This document shows positions 9,651 to 18,391 of a DNA stretch of 64,000 nucleotides, one piece after another. The stretch lies in NCBI RefSeq assembly GCF_002211285.1, contig NZ_LOKX01000002.1:62001-126000 (forward strand). The letters are read 5' to 3'. Position numbers and translations under genes: made by a program. Positions within the stretch are counted from its first letter, which is position 1. Each line of letters begins with the position of its first letter. Source of the DNA: Rhizobium sp. R635. Lineage in GTDB: Bacteria; Pseudomonadota; Alphaproteobacteria; Rhizobiales; Rhizobiaceae. The notes beneath the pieces were generated by a model. The model made no database searches, was not told the DNA's origin, and saw only the letters and a list, made by a program, of their open reading frames with translations.

Positions 9651-9962
9651 ATGACGACGCTTGGTATAATCACATTGGCCGCGCTGTTTCTGGCGCTGAA
9701 TCTTTTCGTTTTTTCCATCTACTTCCTCGACAAGCAGGCGGCGCGCGACGGCCGGCGGCGCATCAGCGAGCGCACGCTTCTGACACTTGCGCTGGTGGGC
9801 GGCAGCCTCGGCGCGGTGGCGGCACAGCAGATCCTGCGGCACAAGACGAGAAAGGAGCCTTTCCGGTCAATCCTGGCGGGGATACTGGTTCTGCACGGCG
9901 CATTGGCCGCAGTGCTGGCATTCGCGCCGCAATGGAGCCTGCACCTCCTTCAGGAATTCTGA
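9651..9962 (+). CDS. DUF1294 small integral membrane protein
   Basis: This 103-residue protein matches the DUF1294 family: an N-terminal transmembrane helix (about 5-25) ends in YFLDKQAA, followed by the conserved basic loop RRRISERTLL, a glycine-rich second helix (VGGSLGAVAAQ), the RHKTRKEPF motif, and a third hydrophobic helix (about 76-95). Function is unknown; in other bacteria the domain is sometimes fused to a cold-shock domain. It is a single gene on the plus strand, divergent from gatB and convergent with a GNAT gene, the two stop codons being 4 bases apart. Confidence 0.88.
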   Translation: MTTLGIITLAALFLALNLFVFSIYFLDKQAARDGRRRISERTLLTLALVGGSLGAVAAQQILRHKTRKEPFRSILAGILVLHGALAAVLAFAPQWSLHLLQEF

Positions 9963-9966
9963 AAAG

Positions 9967-10500
9967 TCAGAACTCCTGCCCATATCCGCCTTGGCCGTCC
10001 GAAATGAGCTGTTTCGTCAGCCCGACCGAGGGCACGTCGCGATCGAGCTTCGGATTATAGGCGACCGAGAGCCAGTGGATGCCATAGCCGTGCCTGCGGA
10101 AGAAGCCGATCGCCTCGTTATTGCCGGAATGGGTCTGCATTGCCGCCTTCTCGAAGCCCTGTTCGGCGATATCCTTTTCGATGCGTTCGAGAAGAGCCGA
10201 ACCAAGCCCCTGGCGCGTAAAGATGGGATCGATCCAGAAGTCAGAGATGGTTTCATCCAATCCCTCGCGCGCCGCCCAGCCTGCGACCTGGCCGTTCTGC
10301 TCGATGACGGTGATGGTCAGCCAGTCATTTTCCACGAAGTTGCGAAAAGCGCTGCGCGCCGCGTCGATCATCGCGTCCGATTCGCCGATCGACGCCATCG
10401 CAATTTGCCAGGCCCTCAGCCCGATCTCGCTCAACAGTTCCGCTTCCCCGTCGCGGGCATTGCGAATGTGGATCAACGACACCTCCGCGTTACCCCTCAA
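9967..10500 (-). CDS. GNAT family N-acetyltransferase
   Basis: A 177-residue GNAT protein with the acetyl-CoA binding motif FWIDPIFTRQGLGSALLERIE and C-terminal FFRRHGYGIHWLS. The ATG at 10500 gives MRGNAEVSLIHIRNA; a GTG eight codons... further in (VSLIHIRNAR) would give a more standard N-terminus and cannot be excluded. It is divergent from the yjhX homologue with 288 bases between them. In E. coli the YjhX toxin is paired with the GNAT protein YjhQ, so this gene is a candidate partner, but that is inference from context. Confidence 0.85.
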   Translation of the reverse strand: MRGNAEVSLIHIRNARDGEAELLSEIGLRAWQIAMASIGESDAMIDAARSAFRNFVENDWLTITVIEQNGQVAGWAAREGLDETISDFWIDPIFTRQGLGSALLERIEKDIAEQGFEKAAMQTHSGNNEAIGFFRRHGYGIHWLSVAYNPKLDRDVPSVGLTKQLISDGQGGYGQEF

Positions 10501-10788
10501 CTAGACCATTGAGTCGCGGAATTTACCAGTGCCTCCAAAGGGATGATGGGCACGAAAGCGCGGTTTTCGACTGGTTTTGAGCGATAGCCACGCTCTTGAC
10601 CGCTTTTTCCGGGCTGAATAATAAGTCTTATCGAGGTGTTTTATGTTGAGCCTGCCTGAGACCCGGTAAAGGCCCTGCCCGCAAGTTTTCTTGCGCGCAC
10701 GGGCCCGAAAAAAACGAAGCCCTGACGTTCGAATGAGCGCCAGATCGTTTTTGTGCGCCCTGCCGGGCGCGATACCGGATCTCACAAC

Positions 10789-11046
10789 ATGGATATTTCC
10801 CGCACGGAGCAGCGCATCCTGCATCTCATGGCCCAAGGCGGCCGCATCGAAATTACCCGCGACGACAACAGAAAGATCGAGAACGTCAGTTGCTTCACCC
10901 GCGACGGCTGGCTCTATCCCGGCGTCGGCCTCGATCTCTTCCGCAGGCTGAAGCGCCTCAAGGCAATCAAGTCTTCCAGCGGCCAGCCCTACCGGATCAC
11001 CGAACGGGGGCTGAGGCTGGTCAGATCACAGCTGGACAACAGGTAG
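10789..11046 (+). CDS. YjhX/TopAI-family (UPF0386) protein
   Basis: The 85-residue protein belongs to the UPF0386/YjhX family. It follows the E. coli pattern closely: MDISRTEQRILHLMAQGG, the central CFTRDGWLYPG, and the C-terminal PYRITERGLRLVRSQLDNR, a winged-helix-like small basic protein. E. coli YjhX (TopAI) is a toxin that inhibits topoisomerase I and is neutralised by the GNAT-fold antitoxin YjhQ. Here there is no adjacent co-directional antitoxin; instead GNAT genes lie on both sides on the opposite strand. The ATG at 10789 gives the family-standard N-terminus. Whether this homologue is toxic is unknown. Confidence 0.9.
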   Translation: MDISRTEQRILHLMAQGGRIEITRDDNRKIENVSCFTRDGWLYPGVGLDLFRRLKRLKAIKSSSGQPYRITERGLRLVRSQLDNR

Positions 11047-11099
11047 TTCGGGCAACCAACCCTGATCGCGCGTTCAACCGGCGCGGTCGGGGCTCAGTC

Positions 11100-11375
11100 T
11101 CAAGCCTTTGCAGAAAGTTCCGGCCGCATCGCCGCCCACTCGTCGGCCATCGCGCCCGTGCCGCGCATCTTTCCGGCGCGGCGATACCAGTAGTCGGCAT
11201 TCCACTCGTCGCCCTCGATGCGGTGGCAGAGAGCGTGGCCCCAGTCGAACAGTTGCTCGCCTTCGTGGCGTTGACAGATGTCGTGAACCGCCTGCCAATC
11301 CGCCCCCATGGCAAAACCGCCGGCAGCAAGACGATCGATTGCCTCGATCAGCCGCATAAGATCATTGCTCGCCAT
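11100..11375 (-). CDS. Hypothetical protein, 91 residues
   Basis: I do not recognise a named family. The protein is small and acidic, begins MASNDLMRLIEAIDRLAAGG, and contains a WGHALCHRIEGDEWNADYWY stretch with aromatic and histidine residues, ending MRPELSAKA. The ATG at 11375 is favoured because it follows an excellent GAGGAGG ribosome binding site, whereas an ATG nine codons earlier has none. It is the last gene of the run gatC-gatA-GNAT on the minus strand, 27 bases behind the GNAT gene. Confidence 0.75.
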   Translation of the reverse strand: MASNDLMRLIEAIDRLAAGGFAMGADWQAVHDICQRHEGEQLFDWGHALCHRIEGDEWNADYWYRRAGKMRGTGAMADEWAAMRPELSAKA

Positions 11376-11402
11376 AAGCCCCTCCTCGGTTTCGGCGGCC
11401 AC

Positions 11403-11897
11403 TCAGCCGAGCCGCTTCTCCATATGCACCTTTTCGAGCGCGACGCCCATGCTCTTGGAGGATTCGATGCCGTGCCAGATGATGGTGAAGCCGCAGCGTT
11501 CGTAAAGCCGGATCGCACCCGCATTTCGCGCATGCGTGTCGAGCCGCACAGTCGCCAGCCCTTCGGCCGTCATCAACTCGCAGAAATGCAGCAATAGAGC
11601 CCGGCCGACACCCCTGCCCTGATGATCGGGATGCACCCAGAGGTCAGAGATATAATTTGCCTCGCCTTCACGCGCACCCCATCCCACGATCTCGCTGCCC
11701 AGTTCAGCAACGAAGATCTCGCCTTTCGTTTCTCCGGGAAAGATGGCGAACTCATGCTGCACTTTGGCAATCACATCGGGATCGCGATAGCTGTCCTCGA
11801 ACGCAGCGCCCGCGGCCCATGCGGCGAAGCCGACGGCGCCGACCGTTTGGTGGTCGGCGGACGTTGTCTTTCGGATCGCGAGGTCGGTTACCACCAC
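11403..11897 (-). CDS. GNAT family N-acetyltransferase
   Basis: A 164-residue GNAT protein with a clear motif [22 protein letters not shown], the [21 protein letters not shown] motif B, and an EIVGWGA strand. The start codon lies inside the last codons of gatA (10-base overlap), so its translation is almost certainly coupled to gatA. It is the fourth GNAT gene within 5 kb. The substrate is unknown; the coupling to gatA does not by itself imply a role in tRNA amidation. Confidence 0.9.
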   Translation of the reverse strand: MVVTDLAIRKTTSADHQTVGAVGFAAWAAGAAFEDSYRDPDVIAKVQHEFAIFPGETKGEIFVAELGSEIVGWGAREGEANYISDLWVHPDHQGRGVGRALLLHFCELMTAEGLATVRLDTHARNAGAIRLYERCGFTIIWHGIESSKSMGVALEKVHMEKRLG

Positions 11898-13369
11898 TTG
11901 GCCGGCGTGAACTTGCCGGCGGCCTGCTCGATGACGTAAGCGGTCTTGAAGAGGGTTTCCTCGTCGAAGGCCTTGCCGATGAGCTGCAGGCCGAGCGGCA
12001 AGCCCTTCTGGTCGAGGCCGGCGGGCACGGCGATGCCGGGCAGGCCCGCCATGTTGACCGTCACCGTGAAGATGTCGTTCAGATACATCTTCACCGGATC
12101 GGCCGCGAGGTTCTCATCGGCGATGCCGAAGGCCGAGGACGGCGTGGCGGGCGTCAGGATGGCATCGACGCCGGCGTCGAAGGCGAGTTCGAAATCGCGC
12201 TTGATCAGCGTGCGGACCTTCTGGGCGCGGATGTAATAGGCGTCGTAATAGCCGGCCGACAGCACATAGGTGCCGATCATGATGCGGCGCTTGACTTCCT
12301 TGCCGAAGCCGGCGGCGCGCGTCTTCTCGTACATGTCGACGATATCCTTGCCGTCGACGCGCAGGCCGTAGCGCACGCCGTCGTAACGAGCGAGGTTCGA
12401 GGATGCCTCGGCCGGAGCGACGATATAATACGCCGGAAGAGCGTATTTCGTGTGCGGCAGCGAGATGTCGACGATTTCGGCGCCGGCATCCTTCAGCCAG
12501 GCAATGCCCTGGCGCCAGAGGGTTTCGATCTCCTCCGGCATGCCGTCGACGCGATATTCGTTCGGAATGCCGATCTTCATGCCCTTCAGCGACTGGCCGA
12601 GGACGGCCTCGTAATCCGGCACGGGCAGATCGACAGACGTCGTGTCCTTCGCATCGACGCTCGCCATCGACTTCAGAAGGATCGCGGCATCGCGCACGTC
12701 GCGGGCGATCGGGCCTGCCTGGTCGAGCGAGGAGGCGAAGGCAACGGTACCCCAGCGCGAGCAGCGGCCATAGGTCGGCTTGATGCCGACCGTGCCGGTG
12801 AAGGCGGCCGGCTGACGGATCGAGCCACCGGTATCGGTCGCCGTGGCGCCGGCGCAGAGATGCGCGGCAACGGCTGCGGCCGAGCCGCCGGAAGAGCCGC
12901 CCGGAACGAGCTGCTGGTTGGAGCCCCCTGCCCGCCAGGGATTGATCACCGGGCCATAATAGGAAGTCTCGTTGGAGGAGCCCATGGCGAACTCGTCCAT
13001 GTTGAGCTTGCCGAGCATGACGGCGCCGTCATCCCACAGGTTCTGCGTCACGGTCGATTCGTAACGCGGCTCGAAACCATCGAGAATGTGGCTGCAGGCC
13101 TGGGTGTGGACGCCGACGGTGGCGAAGAGATCCTTGATGCCGAGCGGAATGCCTTCGAGTTCGCCCGCCTTGCCGCTAGCGATGCGCTCGTCAGACTTCC
13201 GGGCCATGACGCGAGCAAGATCCGGCGTCGTCTTGATATAGGCGTTCAGCCGGTCATTGGCCGCATCGATCGCCGAAATATAGGCATCGGTCAGTTCGAT
13301 TGCGGTGATTTCCTTGGCGCGCAGCTTCCGGCGGGCTTCGGCAATGGTCAGGCTGGTGAGTTCGCTCAT
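11888..13369 (-). CDS. gatA: Glutamyl-tRNA(Gln)/aspartyl-tRNA(Asn) amidotransferase subunit A
   Basis: GatA is the amidase subunit that liberates ammonia from glutamine for transamidation. The 493-residue protein has the amidase signature with the Ser-cisSer-Lys triad: the lysine in [12 protein letters not shown], the cis-serine in [14 protein letters not shown] and the nucleophile region in [14 protein letters not shown]. It lies 59 bases downstream of gatC and overlaps the following GNAT gene. Because gatC, gatA and gatB are all present, indirect Gln-tRNA and/or Asn-tRNA synthesis is expected in this organism. Confidence 0.97.
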   Translation of the reverse strand: MSELTSLTIAEARRKLRAKEITAIELTDAYISAIDAANDRLNAYIKTTPDLARVMARKSDERIASGKAGELEGIPLGIKDLFATVGVHTQACSHILDGFEPRYESTVTQNLWDDGAVMLGKLNMDEFAMGSSNETSYYGPVINPWRAGGSNQQLVPGGSSGGSAAAVAAHLCAGATATDTGGSIRQPAAFTGTVGIKPTYGRCSRWGTVAFASSLDQAGPIARDVRDAAILLKSMASVDAKDTTSVDLPVPDYEAVLGQSLKGMKIGIPNEYRVDGMPEEIETLWRQGIAWLKDAGAEIVDISLPHTKYALPAYYIVAPAEASSNLARYDGVRYGLRVDGKDIVDMYEKTRAAGFGKEVKRRIMIGTYVLSAGYYDAYYIRAQKVRTLIKRDFELAFDAGVDAILTPATPSSAFGIADENLAADPVKMYLNDIFTVTVNMAGLPGIAVPAGLDQKGLPLGLQLIGKAFDEETLFKTAYVIEQAAGKFTPAKWW

Positions 13370-13428
13370 CGTGTTTTCGCTTCAGGTCTTTAAAATGGCA
13401 ACAGGGTCGGAAAGAGGCTTTCGAAGCC

Positions 13429-13716
13429 CTATTCGACGACTTTCGGCACCAGGAAGAAATTATGGTCGGTGACGGGCGCATTGGCGACGACGTCAGCCGC
13501 CTTGTTGCCGTCGTTCACCTCGTCGGTGCGCTTCTTCATCGCCATCGGCGTAACCGATGTCATCGCTTCGATGCCATCGACATTGACCTCGGAGAGCTGC
13601 TCGACGAAGCCGAGAATGCCGTTCAGCTCGCCGACCATGCGATTTGCCTCGTCCTCGGAGACGGCAATACGGGCAAGTTTGGCGACGCGCTTCACGGTGG
13701 CGAGATCGACGGACAT
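13429..13716 (-). CDS. gatC: Asp/Glu-tRNA amidotransferase subunit C
   Basis: GatC wraps around and stabilises the GatA-GatB complex. The 95-residue length and the motifs [38 protein letters not shown] and the C-terminal [10 protein letters not shown] are typical. It is the first gene of the gatCA-GNAT-hypothetical unit, and the AATG at 13716 is preceded by CCGGAGAA as ribosome binding site. Confidence 0.95.
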   Translation of the reverse strand: MSVDLATVKRVAKLARIAVSEDEANRMVGELNGILGFVEQLSEVNVDGIEAMTSVTPMAMKKRTDEVNDGNKAADVVANAPVTDHNFFLVPKVVE

Positions 13717-13785
13717 GGCATTCTCCGGGTGGGATTTTTCCTACCCGCTATAAAGGCCATGTCCGCCTGACGCAACGGGGTTTCG

Positions 13786-14490
13786 TCAGATCGACAGGCT
13801 CTCGGATGGCTTGAGCGGCTTCGCTTCCGTCTTCGATCCCTCCATGCCGACCACGAATTTATCGGCCGTCTGATCGATGATCGGGAAGGTGCCGAAGTGG
13901 CAGGGGATCGCGGTCTTGAAGTTGAAATAGCGCCGGCACGCCAGGGCCGCCACCGCGCCGCCCATGGTGAAGCGGTCGCCGACCGGCACGAGGCCGATGT
14001 CGGGCTGGTGCAATTCGTTGATCAGCGCCATGTCGGAGAAGATGTCGGTATCGCCCATGGCCAGAATCGAGGCCTCGTCTTCGAAATGCAGCATCAGACC
14101 GTTGGCGTTGCCGAGCGCATGCGAGACGCCGTCCTCGGTGATCTGGGCAGACGAATGCAGTGCATTGGTGAAGGTCGCCGAGAAGCTGCCGAGCGCAACC
14201 GTGCCGCCGGTATTGCCCATCTCGATCTTGTCGATGCCCTTGGAGCCGAGCCAGGCGGCGAGATCGGCATTGGCGAGAACGACAGCGCCGGTTTCCTTGG
14301 CAAGCGCCACGGTATCGCCGACATGGTCGCCATGGCCATGCGTCAGCAGGATGTGGGTGATGCCTGCCGAAACGTCCTTGATATCCTGGCCGGAAAAGGA
14401 GGCGTTATAGCTGAGGAAGGGATCGAGCAGGATCTTCGCCTTTCCGGTCTCGATGCGGAAGGCGGAATGGCCGAGCCAGGTGATCTTCAT
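13786..14490 (-). CDS. UPF0173 metal-dependent hydrolase (metallo-beta-lactamase fold)
   Basis: The 234-residue protein belongs to the UPF0173 family of metallo-beta-lactamase-fold hydrolases. It starts [15 protein letters not shown], carries the di-zinc motif [13 protein letters not shown] (HxHxDH), a further metal aspartate in [13 protein letters not shown], and the C-terminal histidine in [10 protein letters not shown]. The physiological substrate is not known. It is a single gene, divergent from ruvX and 69 bases beyond the gatC start on the same strand. Confidence 0.92.
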   Translation of the reverse strand: MKITWLGHSAFRIETGKAKILLDPFLSYNASFSGQDIKDVSAGITHILLTHGHGDHVGDTVALAKETGAVVLANADLAAWLGSKGIDKIEMGNTGGTVALGSFSATFTNALHSSAQITEDGVSHALGNANGLMLHFEDEASILAMGDTDIFSDMALINELHQPDIGLVPVGDRFTMGGAVAALACRRYFNFKTAIPCHFGTFPIIDQTADKFVVGMEGSKTEAKPLKPSESLSI

Positions 14491-14607
14491 GAAATCTCTC
14501 CTTTATTACGTGATGCAAAAGCCGATATCGATGCTAAGGACATATCTCATGCGCCCGCAAAGGAAAGCGGCGGCGACTTCAATTTCTTTTGACGGGACGA
14601 AACGGCG

Positions 14608-15102
14608 ATGACGGTGCTGACGATCGAGGAAATGGCTGGGATGCTCCCCCCGGGACAGGCTATCGCCGGCCTCGATCTCGGCACCAAGACGATCGGGCTT
14701 TCCATGTCCGATCTCGGGCGGCGTTTCGCCACGCCGCGCCCGGTGATCCGCCGGGTCAAGTTCACCATCGATGCGCAGGCACTGCTGGATTTCGCCTCAG
14801 CCGAAAAGATTGCGGGCTTCGTCATCGGCCTGCCGATGAATATGGACGGATCGGCGGGTCCGCGTGTGCAGGCGACGCGCGCCTTCGTGCGCAACATGGA
14901 ACAGAAGACGGCGCTGCCCTTCGTTTACTGGGACGAGCGGCTTTCGACGGTTGCGGCGGAACGGGCGCTGCTGGAAATGGACGTCTCACGCGCCAAGCGG
15001 GCCGAACGGATCGATTCGGCCGCGGCAAGCTTCATCCTTCAGGGCGCCCTCGACAGGCTTTCCTTGCTGGCAAGGTCTGCTGGAGACGAGTTCAGCGCCT
15101 GA
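14608..15102 (+). CDS. ruvX: Putative Holliday junction resolvase / pre-16S rRNA nuclease YqgF
   Basis: RuvX/YqgF is an RNase H-fold nuclease implicated in 16S rRNA 5'-end maturation and possibly recombination. The 164-residue protein shows the first catalytic aspartate in [16 protein letters not shown], the second acidic site [28 protein letters not shown] and the last acidic residue in [16 protein letters not shown]. The C-terminus overlaps by 64 bases the 3' end of a convergent small membrane-protein gene. The ATG at 14608 fits the family; the sequence before GLDLG is about 20 residues longer than in E. coli, as often seen in rhizobia. Confidence 0.93.
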   Translation: MTVLTIEEMAGMLPPGQAIAGLDLGTKTIGLSMSDLGRRFATPRPVIRRVKFTIDAQALLDFASAEKIAGFVIGLPMNMDGSAGPRVQATRAFVRNMEQKTALPFVYWDERLSTVAAERALLEMDVSRAKRAERIDSAAASFILQGALDRLSLLARSAGDEFSA

Positions 15103-15371
15103 CGCGCCTTCCACCAGGCGATGATCGACTTGCGCTTCCTGAAGCCGAGAATGGCGAAGACGACGAGGCTGTCGACTGCGATGGCGCGGGCAACGAGCGG
15201 CGGAATCGTCTCCGGCGGAACGCCCAACGCCTCGCCATATAGCTGGAACGTCAGATCATGGACCTGTCGCGTCAGCATGAAGATGCCGAAGTTCATGTCG
15301 TAATAGGAAAGCCAGTACCATCCGCCCAGGAAGACGATGGGGCCGGCCCAGAAGATCAGAAACCACTTCAT
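15039..15371 (-). CDS. Small membrane protein (DUF6105-like), 110 residues
   Basis: The product starts [21 protein letters not shown], a transmembrane helix with many aromatics, continues with a conserved-looking [21 protein letters not shown] loop, and has a second helix ([15 protein letters not shown]) ending in RKRKSI. I recognise this as a rhizobial protein of unknown function, resembling DUF6105. The ATG at 15371 overlaps the TGA of the preceding small gene (ATGA, 4 bases), a clear translational-coupling arrangement, and rules against longer starts. Its 3' end overlaps ruvX by 64 bases on the opposite strand. Confidence 0.8.
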   Translation of the reverse strand: MKWFLIFWAGPIVFLGGWYWLSYYDMNFGIFMLTRQVHDLTFQLYGEALGVPPETIPPLVARAIAVDSLVVFAILGFRKRKSIIAWWKARQALNSSPADLASKESLSRAP

Positions 15372-15550
15372 GCGGCCTCTCCTCCATGCTTGCGCACAAC
15401 GGGCAGATCGAAAGAGACCAACCGGGTCGACAACGCCATGATGCAAAGCACCAGCGTGGGAACCGCTATATCCAGCGCCAAGGCCGCGAAAAACATCATG
15501 GCCGTCACGAGCAACAAGGCTTTAGCGATTTTGGCTCCCATGGACGTCAA
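15368..15550 (-). CDS. Small hydrophobic membrane protein, 60 residues
   Basis: The protein consists essentially of two hydrophobic stretches (about 8-26 ALLLVTAMMFFAALALDIAV and 30-42) with a short polar C-terminus. No family is recognised. The evidence for it being real is the ATGA overlap with the following membrane-protein gene and the hydrophobicity pattern. An alternative ATG three codons later (15541) is possible. The pair may encode partners in the same membrane complex, which is inference only. Confidence 0.6.
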   Translation of the reverse strand: MTSMGAKIAKALLLVTAMMFFAALALDIAVPTLVLCIMALSTRLVSFDLPVVRKHGGEAA

Positions 15551-15671
15551 CTCGGGACTCTACTCGTATCATCTCTGCTGACATCGACACTGTCGGGTTA
15601 ACCAGATCCATGCAACGTAAACCATTCGTTAAGGTTAACGCCGGAGCCGCCTCCTGTGGATGAAGCAGATG

Positions 15672-16331
15672 TCAGCCGTAGACGCCGCGCACGATGCGCT
15701 TCAGCGCGGTTGCCGCCTTCTCCCAGTCCTTCGCCGTCTTCAGCGACAGGCCGGCACACTGCCCGCCTGCCGCGCCTGACAGCACGAGATGCTGGATCGC
15801 AGCAATGATGACGGCGTTGACGGCGGCTGCCTCCACGCCCTTCGGCGGCGCCAGCGAGCCGCGCATGCGCTCCAGCCAGAGAGCAAGGGCTTTCGAGCGC
15901 GCTTCGGAAAGCCGCCTCACCTGCTCGGTGTTCTCCGATACCTCCCAGGCGAGGATGCGGCGCATCAGCGAATCGTTTCTCAAGGCGTCGAGGAGAAGAA
16001 GCGCCAGCCGCTCCATCAAGTCGCCATAAGTGAGCAGGAACATGCCGCCGGTATCTTCCGGGATACGGTCCCTCACCCAGTTCCCGAGATCGGCGCCGAT
16101 CGCCTCGACCAGTCCGTCGAGCCCGCCATAATAACGATAGATCAACTGCTTGTCGCAGCCGGCGCGGCGGGCGACGGCATTGATGCCGAAGTTCTGGAAA
16201 CCCTCCTCGGCCAGCAGGTTCTTGGCGGCGGCCAGGATGGCGCGTTCGGTGGCGCCGCGATCACGCACGCGCCGTTCCGGTTCCGCGCCGGCCTCGGGCA
16301 AAATTTCAGTTTCTACGGCTTCATTCAGCAT
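15672..16331 (-). CDS. TetR-family transcriptional regulator
   Basis: The 219-residue protein has an N-terminal TetR helix-turn-helix (RGATERAILAAAKNLLAEEGFQNFGINAVARRAGCDKQLIYRYYGG, about residues 26-72) followed by an all-helical ligand-binding domain. The ATG at 16331 follows a GGGGAAGGG ribosome binding site; longer readings upstream lack one and give non-conserved sequence. A perfect-arm inverted repeat TCACC-N4-GGTGA lies 20 bases upstream, a good candidate for autoregulation. The ligand is unknown. It is divergent from map, with 248 bases between. Confidence 0.92.
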   Translation of the reverse strand: MLNEAVETEILPEAGAEPERRVRDRGATERAILAAAKNLLAEEGFQNFGINAVARRAGCDKQLIYRYYGGLDGLVEAIGADLGNWVRDRIPEDTGGMFLLTYGDLMERLALLLLDALRNDSLMRRILAWEVSENTEQVRRLSEARSKALALWLERMRGSLAPPKGVEAAAVNAVIIAAIQHLVLSGAAGGQCAGLSLKTAKDWEKAATALKRIVRGVYG

Positions 16332-16350
16332 GACCGACCCTTCCCCGCTG

Positions 16351-16364
16351 TCACCAATCGGTGA
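16351..16364. promoter_or_regulatory. Candidate TetR operator (TCACC-N4-GGTGA)
   Basis: A dyad with perfect 5-base arms and a 4-base spacer sits immediately upstream of the tetR ribosome binding site, between the regulator and the map promoter region. Position and symmetry suggest autoregulation by the TetR protein; this is inference from context. Confidence 0.4.
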
Positions 16365-16579
16365 GTATCTGGGGGATTTCATCCGATCAATCCTATCTCC
16401 TTGGGAAGATTGTGGATATTCGGCCCGGACCGCTGATTGGCCATACGCTGGCACGTGAAAACTACACATTCGACGGGTCGGACCCGTCCAGAAATGTCGT
16501 TGTTGCGGTTGATCACGATGGACGAACCCGGCATAGCTGCATTATGAACAAATCTAACAATCTCCGCTAAGGCCCTGCA

Positions 16580-17416
16580 ATGGTGAACTATATCGAAGCC
16601 TCTTCCGCGCCCCCGAAGAATACAGGCGCCATCCGGCTTTACGACTCGGAAGCATTCGAGGGCATGCGCAGGGCCTGCCAGTTGACCGCGCGCTGTCTCG
16701 ATGCGCTCGCCGCCATCGTCAAGCCGGGGCTGGTGACCGATGACATCGACCGGTTCGTCTTCGATTTCGGGATGGATCACGGCGCCCAACCGGCGACGCT
16801 GAATTATCGCGGCTACACCAAATCGACCTGCACCTCGATCAACCACGTCGTCTGCCACGGCATTCCGAACGACAAGCCGCTGCGCGAAGGCGATATCGTC
16901 AATATCGACGTCACCTTCGTGCTCGACGGCTGGCACGGCGATTCCAGCCGGATGTACCCTGTCGGCACGGTCAAGCGCGCCGCCGAGCGGCTGCTCGAAG
17001 TCACCTATGAGTCGCTGATGCGCGGCATCGCCGCCGTCCGGCCGGGTGCGCGCACCGGCGCGATCGGCGAGGCGATCCAGGCCTATGCGGAGGCCGAGCG
17101 CTGCTCGGTGGTTCGCGATTTCTGCGGCCATGGCGTCGGCCGGCTGTTCCACGATTCGCCTAATATCCTGCACTACGGCCGTGCCAATGAAGGGCCGGAG
17201 CTGCGTGAAGGCATGATCTTCACCATCGAGCCGATGATCAATCTCGGCCGGCCGCATGTGAAGGTGCTCGCCGACGGCTGGACGGCGGTCACCCGCGACC
17301 GCTCGCTTTCGGCCCAGTACGAACATACTGTCGGCGTCACCGCCAATGGCTGCGAGATCTTCACGCTCTCGCCTGATGGCCTCGACCGCCCCGGCCTGCC
17401 GCCGTTCAACGGGTGA
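16580..17416 (+). CDS. map: Type I methionine aminopeptidase
   Basis: Map removes the initiator methionine from nascent proteins. The 278-residue enzyme has all metal ligands of the class: Asp in [19 protein letters not shown] (two aspartates), His in [11 protein letters not shown], Glu in FTIEPMI and Glu in AQYEHTVGV, and the substrate-binding histidine in NHVVCHGIP. The ATG at 16580 follows a CCTGCA-rich leader. It is followed after 7 bases by radC, so the two are probably co-transcribed; this neighbourhood is common in rhizobia. Confidence 0.96.
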   Translation: MVNYIEASSAPPKNTGAIRLYDSEAFEGMRRACQLTARCLDALAAIVKPGLVTDDIDRFVFDFGMDHGAQPATLNYRGYTKSTCTSINHVVCHGIPNDKPLREGDIVNIDVTFVLDGWHGDSSRMYPVGTVKRAAERLLEVTYESLMRGIAAVRPGARTGAIGEAIQAYAEAERCSVVRDFCGHGVGRLFHDSPNILHYGRANEGPELREGMIFTIEPMINLGRPHVKVLADGWTAVTRDRSLSAQYEHTVGVTANGCEIFTLSPDGLDRPGLPPFNG

Positions 17417-17423
17417 CGATCCG

Positions 17424-18236
17424 ATGGCGAAAGGGCCTGTTTCGAGATCGTCCGACAACGAACTGCCTTTCGAGGAACCTGTCGCCGCGGACGAACGCTC
17501 GTTCTTCGGCCAGCCTGGTAAATCATCCGCGCCCAGGACTGCCCTGCCCGCCTCGCTTGGGGTGCAGGAGCATTACCACGGCCATCGAGAGCGCTTGCGG
17601 GGCCGTTTTCGCGAGCACGGCGACACCGCCCTTGCCGATTACGAAATCCTCGAACTCCTGCTTTTCCGCCTGATTCCGCGGCGCGACACCAAGCCGATAG
17701 CCAAGGCGCTCATCGAACGGTTCGGCTCGCTCGCCGGCGTCTTCGGCGCGCCGGCGGCGCTGCTGACGGAGGTGAAGGGTGTCGGCGAGGCTGTGGCGCT
17801 CGACCTGAAGCTGATCTCCACCGTGGCCCACCGGACCCTGAAGAGCGAGCTCAGAAGCAAGCAGGTGCTCTCCTCCTGGTCATCGGTCATCCAATATTGC
17901 CATGCGGCGATGGCGCATGAGACACGCGAACAGTTCCGTATCCTCTTCCTCGACAAGCGCAACGTGCTGATCGCCGATGAGGTGCAGGGCCGCGGGACGG
18001 TGGACCACACGCCGGTCTATCCGCGCGAGGTGGTGAAACGGGCGCTCGAGCTTTCGGCAACGGCGATGATCCTCGTGCACAACCACCCCTCCGGCGACCC
18101 GACGCCATCGCGCGCCGATATCGAGATGACGAAGGTGATCATCGACGCGGCCAAGGCGCTCGACATCACCGTCCACGACCACGTCATCATCGGCAAGGAC
18201 GGCCATGTCAGCCTGAAGGGGCTGAAGCTGATCTGA
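17424..18236 (+). CDS. radC: RadC family JAB/MPN-domain protein
   Basis: The 270-residue protein has an N-terminal helix-hairpin-helix-like part ([16 protein letters not shown] and [14 protein letters not shown]) and a C-terminal JAMM/MPN domain with His219, His221 and Asp232 in [15 protein letters not shown]. Family members were once linked to DNA repair, but the biochemical role is unsettled. The ATG at 17424 lies 7 bases after map. The last 126 bases (18111-18236, coding from Arg230 to the stop) are repeated in degenerate form at 19590-19715, on the far side of the next gene, which suggests that the next gene was inserted or duplicated at the radC 3' end. Confidence 0.95.
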   Translation: MAKGPVSRSSDNELPFEEPVAADERSFFGQPGKSSAPRTALPASLGVQEHYHGHRERLRGRFREHGDTALADYEILELLLFRLIPRRDTKPIAKALIERFGSLAGVFGAPAALLTEVKGVGEAVALDLKLISTVAHRTLKSELRSKQVLSSWSSVIQYCHAAMAHETREQFRILFLDKRNVLIADEVQGRGTVDHTPVYPREVVKRALELSATAMILVHNHPSGDPTPSRADIEMTKVIIDAAKALDITVHDHVIIGKDGHVSLKGLKLI

Positions 18237-18391
18237 ACAGACAATGGGCTGATTGCCGACGAAGCATCAGAGGCAAGCGAAGACTGGGGAAAGCTGGAGT
18301 TGACAGCAGTCGCTGGCGCGGGATTCTATGTAATCCTGCGCCGCCACTCGCTGAATAATGCCCGCCCGAAATACCGAGAAGATAAAGCTTC

